Below, piece by piece: positions 7,748-16,304 of a DNA stretch of 64,000 nt. Each line of letters begins with the position of its first letter. Within the stretch, counting starts at the first letter, position 1. The stretch comes from Pseudomonas sp. QS1027 (GTDB lineage Bacteria; Pseudomonadota; Gammaproteobacteria; Pseudomonadales; Pseudomonadaceae). The translations under genes and the position numbers were made by a program. The notes beneath the pieces were generated by a model that was given only the letters and a program-made list of their open reading frames with translations, was not told the origin of the DNA and did no database searches. The stretch is from the NCBI RefSeq assembly GCF_002814235.1, contig NZ_PHSU01000003.1, forward strand, positions 372,001 through 436,000. Direction: 5' to 3'.

Positions 7748-9094
7748 GTGTTTTCCGAATTCGCCCTGCACGAACGCCTGCTCAAAGCCGTGGCCGAGCT
7801 TAAATTTGTCGAGCCTACGCCGGTGCAGGCCGCGGCCATTCCGCTGGCGTTGCAGGGGCGTGACCTGCGGGTGACGGCGCAGACCGGCAGCGGCAAGACC
7901 GCCGCGTTCGTCCTGCCGATCCTCAATCGCCTGATCGGTCCGGCCAAGGTTCGCGTCAGCATCAAGACCCTGATCCTGTTGCCAACCCGCGAGCTGGCCC
8001 AGCAGACCATCAAGGAAGTCGAGCGTTTCGCCCAGTTCACTTTCATCAAGTCCGGCCTGATCACCGGTGGTGAAGACTTCAAGGTCCAGGCCGCCATGCT
8101 GCGCAAGGTGCCGGATATCCTGATCGGCACCCCGGGGCGGATGATCGAGCAACTGAACGCCGGCAACCTGGACTTGAAAGAAGTCGAAGTGTTGGTACTC
8201 GACGAAGCCGACCGCATGCTCGACATGGGCTTTGCCGAAGACGTACAGCGCCTGGTGGACGAATGCACCAACCGCCAGCAGACCATGCTGTTCTCCGCCA
8301 CCACCGGTGGTTCCGGCCTGCGCGATATGATCGCCAAGGTCCTGAACAACCCTGAGCACCTGCAGCTCAATGCGGTCAGCCAGCTGAACGACACCACGCG
8401 CCAGCAGATCATCACCGCTGACCACAACCAGCATAAAGAGCAGATCCTCAACTGGTTGCTGGCCAACGAGACCTATCAGAAAGCCATTGTCTTCACCAAC
8501 ACCCGGGCCATGGCCGACCGTATCTACGGCCGCCTGGTCGCCCAGGAATACAAGGCTTTCGTCCTGCACGGCGAGAAGGACCAGAAGGACCGCAAGCTGG
8601 CCATCGACCGCCTGAAGCAAGGCGGGGTGAAGATCCTCGTGGCCACCGACGTCGCCGCTCGCGGCCTGGACGTGGACGGCCTGGACATGGTGATCAACTT
8701 CGATATGCCGCGCAGCGGCGACGAATACGTGCACCGTATCGGTCGGACCGGGCGTGCCGGTAACGACGGCCTGGCGATCTCGCTGATCTGTCACGGCGAC
8801 TGGAACCTGATGTCGAGCATCGAGCGCTACCTCAAGCAGAGCTTCGAGCGCCGCACCATCAAGGAAGTCAAGGGCACCTATGGCGGGCCGAAGAAGGTCA
8901 AGGCTTCGGGCAAGGCCGTAGGCGTGAAGAAGAAAAAGACCGACGCCAAGGGTGACAAGAAGAAGTCGGCCGCCAAGGCTCCGACCAAACGCAAGATCGC
9001 CAACCGACCGAAGACCGATGCCCTGTCGTTGGTCAGCAAGGACGGCATGGCGCCGCTCAAGCGCCGCAAGCCGGAAGCCCCGGCTGCCGAATAA
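7748..9094 (+). CDS. DEAD-box ATP-dependent RNA helicase
   Basis: 448-residue RNA helicase for RNA unwinding and ribosome or mRNA remodelling. Q motif ends at PTPVQ (23-27), Walker A AQTGSGKT (44-51), PTRELA, TPGR, DEAD box in VLVLDEADRMLD, SATT, and motif VI HRIGRTGRAG. A lysine-rich tail of about 80 residues (KKKKTDAKGDKKKSAAKAP) should bind RNA. The GTG at 7748 (MFSEFALHERL) was chosen: it has GAGG eight bases upstream and matches the usual N-terminus, unlike the TTG at 7724. A strong terminator follows at 9141. Confidence 0.92.
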   Translation: MFSEFALHERLLKAVAELKFVEPTPVQAAAIPLALQGRDLRVTAQTGSGKTAAFVLPILNRLIGPAKVRVSIKTLILLPTRELAQQTIKEVERFAQFTFIKSGLITGGEDFKVQAAMLRKVPDILIGTPGRMIEQLNAGNLDLKEVEVLVLDEADRMLDMGFAEDVQRLVDECTNRQQTMLFSATTGGSGLRDMIAKVLNNPEHLQLNAVSQLNDTTRQQIITADHNQHKEQILNWLLANETYQKAIVFTNTRAMADRIYGRLVAQEYKAFVLHGEKDQKDRKLAIDRLKQGGVKILVATDVAARGLDVDGLDMVINFDMPRSGDEYVHRIGRTGRAGNDGLAISLICHGDWNLMSSIERYLKQSFERRTIKEVKGTYGGPKKVKASGKAVGVKKKKTDAKGDKKKSAAKAPTKRKIANRPKTDALSLVSKDGMAPLKRRKPEAPAAE

Positions 9095-9140
9095 CCCGCT
9101 ATCGGCTGCGTGAAAACGCAGTGCGGCGGTTGCTTCCTTC

Positions 9141-9175
9141 CCAATGCCCCGACTTGTCGGGGCATTGGCGTTTTT
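9141..9175 (+). terminator. Rho-independent terminator after DEAD-box helicase
   Basis: Perfect 13-bp stem CCAATGCCCCGAC (9141-9153) / GTCGGGGCATTGG (9156-9168), followed by CG and five T. Confidence 0.92.
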
Positions 9176-9376
9176 GTGGGAGCGATGTCTGTGGGCGTTG
9201 CACTTTCTCGTGCAAAAAGCACTTCCGCTGTTTCCATTAAAACAGCGGGGCAGTAGTGGCACTTTGCTAAAAAACGGCAGTCAGATTGGAACTTCAACAA
9301 TGGCGCTCTGGTATTATTTCGCGCTCACGTCGGCAGGATGATGGAGCCCTGGAAGGCTCCGTATAGGGAATAATTC

Positions 9377-10504
9377 ATGAACTACCTCGAACGCTCCATG
9401 TCTGCCTTGCGCTCCATCGGCATCACTTTCCCGGACCAGAATGCGCCCGTGCTGGCACTGCTGGACCAGGTGTCGGTGTATGACGCCACCCGCGTTACCG
9501 CGATCGCCGCCACGCTGCAACAGTCCACGGTGTTCAACGCCGTGGTCCGCGACAAGTTGCAGAGCATGGATGTCAGCACCCGTTATGCCGATATCGCCGC
9601 CAGCTTCGATTCGATCCAGGCCGATGCCCGGCAGATGATGGAGTGGATGGCCGACGGCAAGCTGCAGTTCTCCGAGCGCATCCAACTGGGCTGGATGAAT
9701 ATGCGCCGCGGTTCGATCCCGGATCGCTTCGAGAGCATTCGCAAGAACTACCTGGATGTGGCGAAGTCGGCCAATGAGCAGATCCAGCTGGAAACCCTGA
9801 TTCTCGAGGCCTATCAGGACTATCGCCTGGCGATGAAGTCGGCTGAGGTGGATGCCTGTGAAGTGCAGAAAATCGCTCAAGCGAAGATGGATAGCGGACG
9901 CCAGGGCCTGACCGAGGCCGGCGCGGCCCTGGAGGGCACCGAGCTGGAAGCGACCGAGCGAGCCAAGCTCGAGCTGGCGCGGGATGTCGCCTTGCGCGAC
10001 TTGCAGGACGAGGACAAGCGTTACCAGATCATCACCGATATCGCCGATCAACTGAAGACCGCCTACAACGCGGCTGAGTTGGTGTTCGCGCGCCTGAGCC
10101 AGTACCACAGCGTGAAAGAGCGGCTGTACCAGCGTGCCGTGAGCTTTTTCGCCACCAACGAAATCGTTCTGACCGGCCTGGCTGCGGGCTTTACTTCGTC
10201 CGGCGGGCTGGCCGAGGTGACCAACACCCTGAATGCGATGAACCAGGGGATCAACTCCAGCCTGGAGATCCAGGCCAAGGTCGGCGGCGAGCAACTGAAT
10301 GCAGCGTTGAAAGCCGGCTACGGCTCGACCCTGAAGGCCAGTTCGGTCAAGGCCCTGGCCGATGCCGTGGTGGACTTCCAGGCCAGCAGCCTGAGTCTGA
10401 TCCAGGAACTGCGCAAGGAGTCCTCGGCGGCGGCGGCGGAAATCGAGTCGATCACCGAGGACAGCAAGCGTCGCTTCAGCGCGCTCCTGCAAAAGGGGAT
10501 CTGA
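9377..10504 (+). CDS. Coiled-coil protein of unknown function, weakly TelA-like
   Basis: 375-residue soluble, mostly helical protein with no signal peptide or membrane segment. Its last 130 residues (FFATNEIVLTGLAAGFTSSG ... VKALADAVVDFQASSLSLIQEL) recall the C-terminal part of TelA/KlaA 'toxic anion resistance' proteins, which carry a similar tail of helices. That likeness is an impression from reading, not a search. First gene of a tight run: the next start lies one base after its stop. A short hairpin (GGAGCC/GGCTCC, 9343-9360) precedes its ribosome site (AGGGAA). No function can be assigned. Confidence 0.7.
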   Translation: MNYLERSMSALRSIGITFPDQNAPVLALLDQVSVYDATRVTAIAATLQQSTVFNAVVRDKLQSMDVSTRYADIAASFDSIQADARQMMEWMADGKLQFSERIQLGWMNMRRGSIPDRFESIRKNYLDVAKSANEQIQLETLILEAYQDYRLAMKSAEVDACEVQKIAQAKMDSGRQGLTEAGAALEGTELEATERAKLELARDVALRDLQDEDKRYQIITDIADQLKTAYNAAELVFARLSQYHSVKERLYQRAVSFFATNEIVLTGLAAGFTSSGGLAEVTNTLNAMNQGINSSLEIQAKVGGEQLNAALKAGYGSTLKASSVKALADAVVDFQASSLSLIQELRKESSAAAAEIESITEDSKRRFSALLQKGI

Positions 10505-10505
10505 A

Positions 10506-11753
10506 GTGAGCAACGTTGTCTCCCTCTCCGAGCAGATGGGGGCCATGGCGCTGATCGACGAGATGCGTTTCAGCCAGGCCGAACTGCAGAAACAGCTGGA
10601 CCTGCCCAGGCATCGCCTGCGGGTGGCCGAGCAGATCCGTGAATTTTACCGGGCCAAGGGCATCGAGGTGGAGGATGCCCTGGTCGAGGAGGGCGTTCGC
10701 AACTTCTTTGCCAACCGCCTGACTTATCAGGCTCCGGCACCAGTCGGCACGTTGGCCAAGTTGCTGGCGCGAGCCTATATCACCCGTGGGCGCTGGCTGG
10801 TGCCTACGGTGGGTGTCCTCGGGGTAGGCCTGTGGGCGATCCTGGTGGCGCCGTCGTTTTCGGCGTTTTCTGCTCAGGCGTCGCTGAGCGCGGCACAGGG
10901 TCGAGTGGATGAGGCTCGGGAGCTGGTTGCAAGCCATGCCGGACAGCGTGAGCAGTTGGAAAAGCGTGTCTCCACGCTGAAGGCCGATGTGCTTGTGGCG
11001 AATTTGCCCGCGGCGCGGCAGGTATTTGAACAGACCGGGCCGGTGCTGGAGAGCGCGCGTGCAGCAGAACGGATCACGCTGCCGTTGCACGTCACGGAAC
11101 AGAGTTACAAAGAGGACTCCAAGCTGGCCGCCTCGGCGGTCAAGAGCCTGAAGAAGGACAGTGCCGACATGAAGGCACTGGCGACTCAGCTGGATGCGCT
11201 GAGCGCGCAAACGGACACGATCAGGCCCTGGTTGACGAAGCTGCAGGATGCGCAGGAACAAGTGCGCAAGATGGGCTTGAGCAACGCCGACGCCGGGCAG
11301 TTCCAACCGCTGTTTGCCAAAGTCGATCAGGCCGTCAGGGTCATGGATGCGACAGCCGCCGAACAGGGATTGAAGGAGGTTGAGCAACTGCGGGCGATAG
11401 CGGCGACACCCTTGACCCTGGAAGTGGTCAGCCGTACCGGCGAGAAGTCGATGGTTGAGCGCAATTTCGATCCGACCGGGGGCAAGTCCTGGTACCTGCT
11501 GGCCGAGGCGCTCGACGCCTCGGGCAATGTTGTCCCGTTGCCCATCACCAGTGTCGAGACCGGGGAGCGGCGTTATGCCTCGATGTTTGGCGTGCGGGTC
11601 AATCAGGCCACCTACCAGGCGGCCAAGAACGACAAGCAGGCGGATGGCCTTGTCGATGATCGCCTGATGGGGAAAAAGGCGGCCAACTCGCTGTCCTTTG
11701 CGTTCGTCAAAGGGCCGGTCAAAGCCAAACCTGATTACATCCTGGAGTGGTAA
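10506..11753 (+). CDS. DUF6384-like single-pass membrane protein
   Basis: 415-residue protein with a GTG start one base after the preceding stop; AGGGG lies eight bases upstream. Layout: N-terminal cytosolic region of about 95 residues (helical), one membrane segment at about 97-118 (WLVPTVGVLGVGLWAILVAP), a long coiled-coil stretch (about 125-290), then a beta-rich domain (LEVVSRTGEKSMVERNFDPT ... FAFVKGPVKAKPDYILEW). It resembles proteins annotated DUF6384 in Pseudomonas, by memory. Its TAA overlaps the next ATG (TAATG), so translation of the two is coupled. Probably the membrane anchor of a complex with its neighbours. Confidence 0.7.
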   Translation: MSNVVSLSEQMGAMALIDEMRFSQAELQKQLDLPRHRLRVAEQIREFYRAKGIEVEDALVEEGVRNFFANRLTYQAPAPVGTLAKLLARAYITRGRWLVPTVGVLGVGLWAILVAPSFSAFSAQASLSAAQGRVDEARELVASHAGQREQLEKRVSTLKADVLVANLPAARQVFEQTGPVLESARAAERITLPLHVTEQSYKEDSKLAASAVKSLKKDSADMKALATQLDALSAQTDTIRPWLTKLQDAQEQVRKMGLSNADAGQFQPLFAKVDQAVRVMDATAAEQGLKEVEQLRAIAATPLTLEVVSRTGEKSMVERNFDPTGGKSWYLLAEALDASGNVVPLPITSVETGERRYASMFGVRVNQATYQAAKNDKQADGLVDDRLMGKKAANSLSFAFVKGPVKAKPDYILEW

Positions 11754-13117
11754 TGAACGCGAGCCTTATAGAAGCCACCCTCCGTGACAACTCCCGGAAC
11801 CTGGAGGCACAACTGCGCCAACTGCAGCTCGAGTTGTCCGCTGCCCACGATCAGGAGTTGCGCCTGCAGCAGGGGCTCGGCAACGCCTTTCCGCATATCG
11901 CCAATTATCAGTTGTCCGGCGGTGCTCCGCTGTCTGTCGAGGTCCAGCGCTTGCTCGACCAGCGCGAGCAGGCGGAGGCCGCTTTGCGTCAGGAGCTGGC
12001 GCAGGTGGAGGAGGGCATTGCCGGGCAGTTGCAGGTGATTTCGGGTTTGGCCGAGGCGCTTGAGACCCGGGTTGCGGACCTTGATCAGCAAGTCGAGCAA
12101 GACCTTCGCGACCAGCAACAGGCCGCTTTGGTCAGCGAGGTCGACGAGCAGTCCTACAAGGAGCTGCGGGATGAGTGTCGGCTCAAGCTCCAGGCCTTCC
12201 AGGCCGACCGGTTTTACGTCTATCTGCGCGAGCGTGGATTTGGTACCGATGCTTATGTCGGGGCGTTTGTCTGGCGTGGGCTGGATCGTTGGATTGCGCG
12301 TTTGTGCAATTTCACCCAGAACAGTGCTGCCGAGCGCACGCTGCTGGCCATGCAACGGGCCAATGAAGCGGTGGGCAAGGAGCGTCAGGCGAACCGCGCG
12401 GCCCAGGAGGCCGAGCGTGCGCGACTGCACCAAAGTGCCCTGTCCGCCAGCGATCTGCCGGTGTTGCAAGAGCGTCAGCGACAAGCGCAGCAGGCGCTGG
12501 AAGCGGGCAAGGCCCAGGCCAATGCGATCCATCTGCGCCTGGCGCCGTATGTCAGCAAGCGTGACGAGGATTTTGCCAAGGCGTCCGAGCTGTTGTCCCG
12601 GCAACTGGCCGAGATGAATGACACGACCCTGGAGCAACTGGCCGGCCAGACCCAGGGTGCACAGGATGACGAATTGGTACGCCGGGTGCGTGACTTGCGC
12701 GCTGAGCTGGAGGTGTTGCGGTTGCGCGTGCCGTCTCTGGAGCAGCAGTGCCGGGACGCCGAGGCCAGCTATGAGTTGGCCAAGCAACTGGAGCGTACGT
12801 TGCAGTCAGGTGGACTCATCAGTGCCCGCTACGACTATCGGAACGTGAATCTTGATGGGGTGCTCGCCGGGTTTATGCAGGGTGCAATATCGCTCTCCCA
12901 GGTGGTGAGTGAGGTGGACAACAACCGAGAGTTCATCAGGGTTGCCCCGAGCCCGAGCAGCAGCGCCCGTTCGAGCGGCAGTCGCAGCCATGGCTCGAGC
13001 AGTCGTTCAGGCGGTTTCTTCGGGGGCGGTTCTTCGAGCGGTTCCAGTTCCGGCAGCTCGTCCGGTTCTTCCAGCTCCGGGAGTGGCGGCGGGTTCTCCA
13101 CCAGCGACAGTCTCTAG
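11753..13117 (+). CDS. Coiled-coil protein with Ser/Gly-rich tail, unknown function
   Basis: 454-residue protein, largely heptad-like helices rich in Gln, Glu, Arg and Ala (residues 1-350), with no signal peptide or membrane helix. The C-terminus from about residue 400 is low-complexity Ser/Gly/Arg, ending in repeated SSSG units and GSGGGFSTSDSL. ATG at 11753 is preferred to GTG 11747 because GGAG lies six bases before it and it overlaps the upstream stop. The Gly/Ser tail resembles tails seen on TPM-domain and some phage-shock proteins, but no such domain is present. Likely partner of the two preceding proteins. Confidence 0.7.
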   Translation: MNASLIEATLRDNSRNLEAQLRQLQLELSAAHDQELRLQQGLGNAFPHIANYQLSGGAPLSVEVQRLLDQREQAEAALRQELAQVEEGIAGQLQVISGLAEALETRVADLDQQVEQDLRDQQQAALVSEVDEQSYKELRDECRLKLQAFQADRFYVYLRERGFGTDAYVGAFVWRGLDRWIARLCNFTQNSAAERTLLAMQRANEAVGKERQANRAAQEAERARLHQSALSASDLPVLQERQRQAQQALEAGKAQANAIHLRLAPYVSKRDEDFAKASELLSRQLAEMNDTTLEQLAGQTQGAQDDELVRRVRDLRAELEVLRLRVPSLEQQCRDAEASYELAKQLERTLQSGGLISARYDYRNVNLDGVLAGFMQGAISLSQVVSEVDNNREFIRVAPSPSSSARSSGSRSHGSSSRSGGFFGGGSSSGSSSGSSSGSSSSGSGGGFSTSDSL

Positions 13118-13140
13118 ATCGAGGGGCTGGCGGAACAAGG

Positions 13141-13164
13141 ACGGGGCAGCGCAGGCTGCCCCGT
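13141..13164 (+). terminator. Strong hairpin after coiled-coil operon
   Basis: ACGGGGCAGC / GCTGCCCCGT with a GCAG loop. The following bases (GTCGTTTCG) are only moderately T-rich, so it may attenuate transcription or protect the 3' end rather than fully terminate before the gene at 13313. Confidence 0.55.
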
Positions 13165-13312
13165 GTCGTTTCGTCCGTGCTCGATCGACAAGGTATCGGG
13201 CGGTTTCCGCCCAATGGTCATCCTTGGGCGCAAACCGGCTGAACCGTCATGGCTGGCACTGCTCTATCCTTATGCGGGGTTTCTCACTCTCACATGTGAA
13301 GGGTTAATCAGG

Positions 13313-13705
13313 ATGACGACTTACAACTGGGAACTGATCGAACGTCTGCTTCATGAAGTGCAGAAGAGTTCCGGCCATAGCTTCGCCCCTCGGGCCTACG
13401 CCGAGGAGCACGCCGCGGCCCAGGCCGCGCAGGGGCAGGCGCCGGGTAATCTGGATGACTTGAAGGCGCAGGCGGCGGACTACGAGCGACTGCTGCTCAA
13501 GCACGACTATATCGAAAGCCGGCCCGAGGGCGAGGGCGGCAATGGCGAGAACTTTATCCTTACGCCGCGTGGCTCCGCCCTGTTGAGCCTGCTTGACAGC
13601 AGCATTCCCGGCAACGACCACCCCTTGCAGGTACTCGACGAGCAGGACGACGCGCTGGACCCGGCCACCTTCGATCAGTTGGCCGCCAAGGTGCAGATCG
13701 CCTGA
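13313..13705 (+). CDS. Small DUF2513-like protein
   Basis: 130-residue protein resembling the DUF2513 family (winged-helix-like, often called putative transcriptional regulators): MTTYNWELIERLLHEVQKSS at the start, then DYERLLLKHDYIESRP and an FILTPRGSALLSLL strand-helix unit. ATG 13313 chosen from the family-like start and GAAGGG upstream. It lies on the same strand as the three coiled-coil genes but 195 bases on and past a hairpin, so membership of that operon is uncertain. Family assignment is tentative. Confidence 0.6.
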   Translation: MTTYNWELIERLLHEVQKSSGHSFAPRAYAEEHAAAQAAQGQAPGNLDDLKAQAADYERLLLKHDYIESRPEGEGGNGENFILTPRGSALLSLLDSSIPGNDHPLQVLDEQDDALDPATFDQLAAKVQIA

Positions 13706-13724
13706 TTCAGTTGCATACCCTTTT

Positions 13725-13789
13725 GGGAGCCGGCTTGCTGGTGATGGTGGCAGTGAACATTGCCTCGCTCTTCCTGCCAAGCCGGTTCT
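13725..13789. repeat. Degenerate REP-type inverted repeat
   Basis: GGGAGCCGGCTTGCTGGTGATGG on the left and an imperfect inverse (CTTCCTGCCAAGCCGGTTCT) on the right. The left arm carries the GAGCCGGCTTGCTGG core also seen at 62258, so both belong to the genome's REP family. It lies between two convergent genes. Confidence 0.6.
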
Positions 13790-13812
13790 TTATTTAGCGC
13801 GACAGCCTTTCT

Positions 13813-14682
13813 TCAATTGGCCTGGGCCGTTTTCAGGCATTTGAGCGCCGAGAAGTCCTGGCGCATTTCGTCGATCTTCTTCAGTAGCCGCGTCTGTTGG
13901 TCGGCGTTGCTCTCTGCCATCAGTTCCACCAGCAGGCTGCGGGTGGCCTGCTCCGCGCGCTCGTGGGCCTGGCGATATTCGGCGGTCCACAGGCTGTCCT
14001 GATCCTGCAGCAACTGTTCGATCCGTTTCGGGAAGTCCGCGCGCTGGCGCTGCTCGACCGCTTCACTCAATTGCGTCTGCCAGTTCATCCGGTTGGCCAC
14101 CCATAGCCGGTTCTGCTCGCCGAGGCTGCTGGACCAGGCGGTGATGCGCTGTTGCTGGCTCAGGCTCAATGGCCCCAGCCAGCCCTTGAGGCGTTTGCTC
14201 ATGCGCTCGGCGCGGTCGCGGATCTGTTCGTCGACGGGCGGGGTCACGTACTTCGCTCGATGTTCACGCTGATCCTTGGCAAAGGCCTGGCTCATCTCGC
14301 TCACCTGTTGATCGCTCAGGCCCCGCAGCAACTCGACCGCCGAAGGCGTGACAGTGCGCGCGACCTGGGCAATGGCCTGGCGGGCCTCGGCGGTGCGGGC
14401 CTGCACGGCGGCATCGGTGACCTGGCGGTTTTCGACCATCTGTTGCACACGCTCGAGCCAGTCCAGGTAGTCCGGCACTTGAGTGGTGCAATGCCAGTGC
14501 AGATGTTCCTTGAGGCGTTCACGGAACCAGTCTTTCTGCCCGCGGTTCATGTCCACGTAGTCGCCGAGGGTCCAGGGGATGATCACGTCCAGATTGCGAT
14601 AGGCCAGGCCGACCCGCGAGCAGGCGCCGAGGGCCAGGCTCAGGAGCAGCAACCAGAAGAGGGAGGTCGGCCGGTACGACAT
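13813..14682 (-). CDS. DUF6279 family lipoprotein
   Basis: 289-residue predicted lipoprotein. Signal peptide (MSYRPTSLFWLLLLSLALGAC) with lipobox LGAC and acylated Cys21; the next residues (SRVGLAY) lack an inner-membrane retention Asp. The rest is helical and rich in Gln, Arg and Glu (for example LLRGLSDQQVSEMSQAFAKD), consistent with a periplasm-facing protein of the DUF6279 type. Function unknown. Monocistronic and convergent with the DUF2513-like gene; about 220 bases upstream hold no recognised gene. Confidence 0.75.
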   Translation of the reverse strand: MSYRPTSLFWLLLLSLALGACSRVGLAYRNLDVIIPWTLGDYVDMNRGQKDWFRERLKEHLHWHCTTQVPDYLDWLERVQQMVENRQVTDAAVQARTAEARQAIAQVARTVTPSAVELLRGLSDQQVSEMSQAFAKDQREHRAKYVTPPVDEQIRDRAERMSKRLKGWLGPLSLSQQQRITAWSSSLGEQNRLWVANRMNWQTQLSEAVEQRQRADFPKRIEQLLQDQDSLWTAEYRQAHERAEQATRSLLVELMAESNADQQTRLLKKIDEMRQDFSALKCLKTAQAN

Positions 14683-14905
14683 GGATGAATCCTGATGGGG
14701 GACATTTCTCCATGGAACGCTTATGCGGGCAGTGGTTCAACCGCGCAATGGTTTCTATCGATGACCAGGGCGGCTGACGCGGGCGCACGGGGGCTTGCGC
14801 GCGGAGCGATCGGCACGGTGTCTGCAGTGGGAGGGCGGGAGGTTGCTTCAGCCCTGCGCCTTGAGGTTCAAAGCGCAGAGTGGCTTGGGTGTTGCGCGGG
14901 GGGAA

Positions 14906-15094
14906 TTATTTTTTGCCGAGGGTGATTTGTTTCGACGGACCGAAAGTCTGGCCGCTGACGCCTTTGGCAATTTGCTGGATCTCGCCGCCGGACTTCAGGA
15001 AAGCCGCAATTTGCTCGTTGATCGAATCGCTGGTTTCAACGGCTGGAGCGGGCTTTGCTTTGCTGTTGGATGCTTTTACGCGCATGGCGGCCAT
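14906..15094 (-). CDS. Small SutA-like protein
   Basis: 62-residue basic protein. The core INEQIAAFLKSGGEIQQI (25-42) resembles the conserved C-terminal part of SutA, the RNA-polymerase-binding regulator of slow growth in P. aeruginosa (FLSRGG-x-VQEI as recalled). It lacks SutA's long acidic N-terminus and instead starts with a Lys/Ala/Pro-rich stretch. An alternative ATG three codons in (15085) is equally possible; AGG lies 3 and 12 bases upstream of the two, neither ideal. Single gene. Relation to SutA is inference. Confidence 0.6.
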   Translation of the reverse strand: MAAMRVKASNSKAKPAPAVETSDSINEQIAAFLKSGGEIQQIAKGVSGQTFGPSKQITLGKK

Positions 15095-15441
15095 TAACCT
15101 GTGTAGATATTAACTGGATCGATCATCCTACCTGAAAGGCTTGACAATTGCTTGGTAAATATCCAGGGCAATGGTAATGGGCTATTCGCAAAGGCTGCGC
15201 GGGGGCCTTGTTATTATTGGCTAAGCTACTGTTTTGACTCGTAACCAGGCCGCGATATTTGTCGGGCAAGGGCCGAATTTCACACGCAGGCGCGGGCGAT
15301 GGTCTGACGAACGGCCATGCTTTTGTCGGCAAGCCCTTGAAAATCAAGCCTTGCAGAGGGCTTTTCAGCCGGTGGCAAGCGCTGTGAAACAGCGCCGTCA
15401 AACTCGGGTAGAATGCCAGCCACGCAATGAGGGTATTGGAA
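15095..15441. other. Intergenic region between small SutA-like gene and cvfB
   Basis: About 350 bases without a supported gene; reading frames here lack ribosome sites and family features. It must carry the divergent promoters of the 62-aa gene and of cvfB. No confident promoter pair or terminator was identified. Confidence 0.5.
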
Positions 15442-16278
15442 ATGGCTTTAGTCGGGCGTTATAACAGCTTGCAAGTGGTTAAACACACTAATTTCGGTTT
15501 GTATCTGGACGGTGGCGCGGACGGCGAGATTCTTCTGCCCAACCGTTATATCCCCAAGGATATTCCCAGTGAAGATGAAGACTGGCTGAATGTTTTCATT
15601 TATCTGGACAGTGCTGACAAGTTGATTGCCACCACGGAAAAACCCAAAGTTCAGGTGGGTGAATTCGCCAGTCTCAAAGTCAAGGAAGTTAACAGTATTG
15701 GTGTGTTCCTCGATTGGGGATTGCCCAAGGATCTGCTGTTGCCGTATTCCGAAGAGAAGCGCCAGTTGAGCGCCGGTGACTATTGCGTGGTGCATGTCTA
15801 TCTCGACAAGCACACCCGTCGCATTACCGCCACGGCGCGCCTGGATCGCTACCTGGACAAGACTCCGGCCAGCTACACGCCCGGCCAGGAAGTCGACCTG
15901 CTGGTGGCCGAAGCGACCGACATGGGCTTCAAGGCGATCATCAACAACAAGCATTGGGGCCTGATTCACAAGAACGAAGTGTTCAAGTTCCTGCGGGCCG
16001 GCAAAGAAGAAAAAGGCTTTATCAAGGAGATCCGTGCCGACGGCAAGATCAGCCTGAGCCTGCAACCGGTGGGCGAGGAAGCCTCCGGCAGCCTGAACAG
16101 CAAGATCCTCGCCAAGTTGCGTGAAAACAATGGCGTGCTGGCGGTCAGCGACAAGAGCGATCCGACCGTGATCAGTGGTTTGTTCGGGGTCAGCAAGGGC
16201 AACTTCAAGAAGGCCATTGGTGCGCTCTACAAGCAAGGGCAGATTGTGATCCATGCCGACCGCATCGAATTGAGCTGA
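15442..16278 (+). CDS. cvfB: CvfB family S1-domain RNA-binding protein
   Basis: 278-residue cytosolic RNA-binding protein of the CvfB/YitL family: tandem S1-like barrels (residues 1-60, 65-130, 140-210: LVGRYNSLQVVKHTNFGLYL, LKVKEVNSIGVFLDWGL, LVAEATDMGFKAIINNKHWG) and a C-terminal winged helix (ISGLFGVSKGNFKKAIGALY). In Staphylococcus CvfB affects virulence gene expression; the role in Pseudomonas is not established. ATG at 15442 has GAGGG eight to nine bases upstream; the in-frame ATG at 15427 lies before that ribosome site. Monocistronic, convergent with the MFS gene. Confidence 0.9.
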   Translation: MALVGRYNSLQVVKHTNFGLYLDGGADGEILLPNRYIPKDIPSEDEDWLNVFIYLDSADKLIATTEKPKVQVGEFASLKVKEVNSIGVFLDWGLPKDLLLPYSEEKRQLSAGDYCVVHVYLDKHTRRITATARLDRYLDKTPASYTPGQEVDLLVAEATDMGFKAIINNKHWGLIHKNEVFKFLRAGKEEKGFIKEIRADGKISLSLQPVGEEASGSLNSKILAKLRENNGVLAVSDKSDPTVISGLFGVSKGNFKKAIGALYKQGQIVIHADRIELS

Positions 16279-16304
16279 GTTTTGGTGTGGCGGTCCGGCG
16301 ACGA

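Noticed and set aside
9230..9330. Sigma-54 promoter (TGGCAC ... TTGCT) before the coiled-coil operon
   Set aside because: TGGCAC and TTTGCT are contiguous, so the -24/-12 spacing is wrong.
12950..13110. Tandem repeat or CRISPR-like array near 13.0 kb
   Set aside because: The repetition is of Ser/Gly codons within a gene, with irregular units and no spacers.
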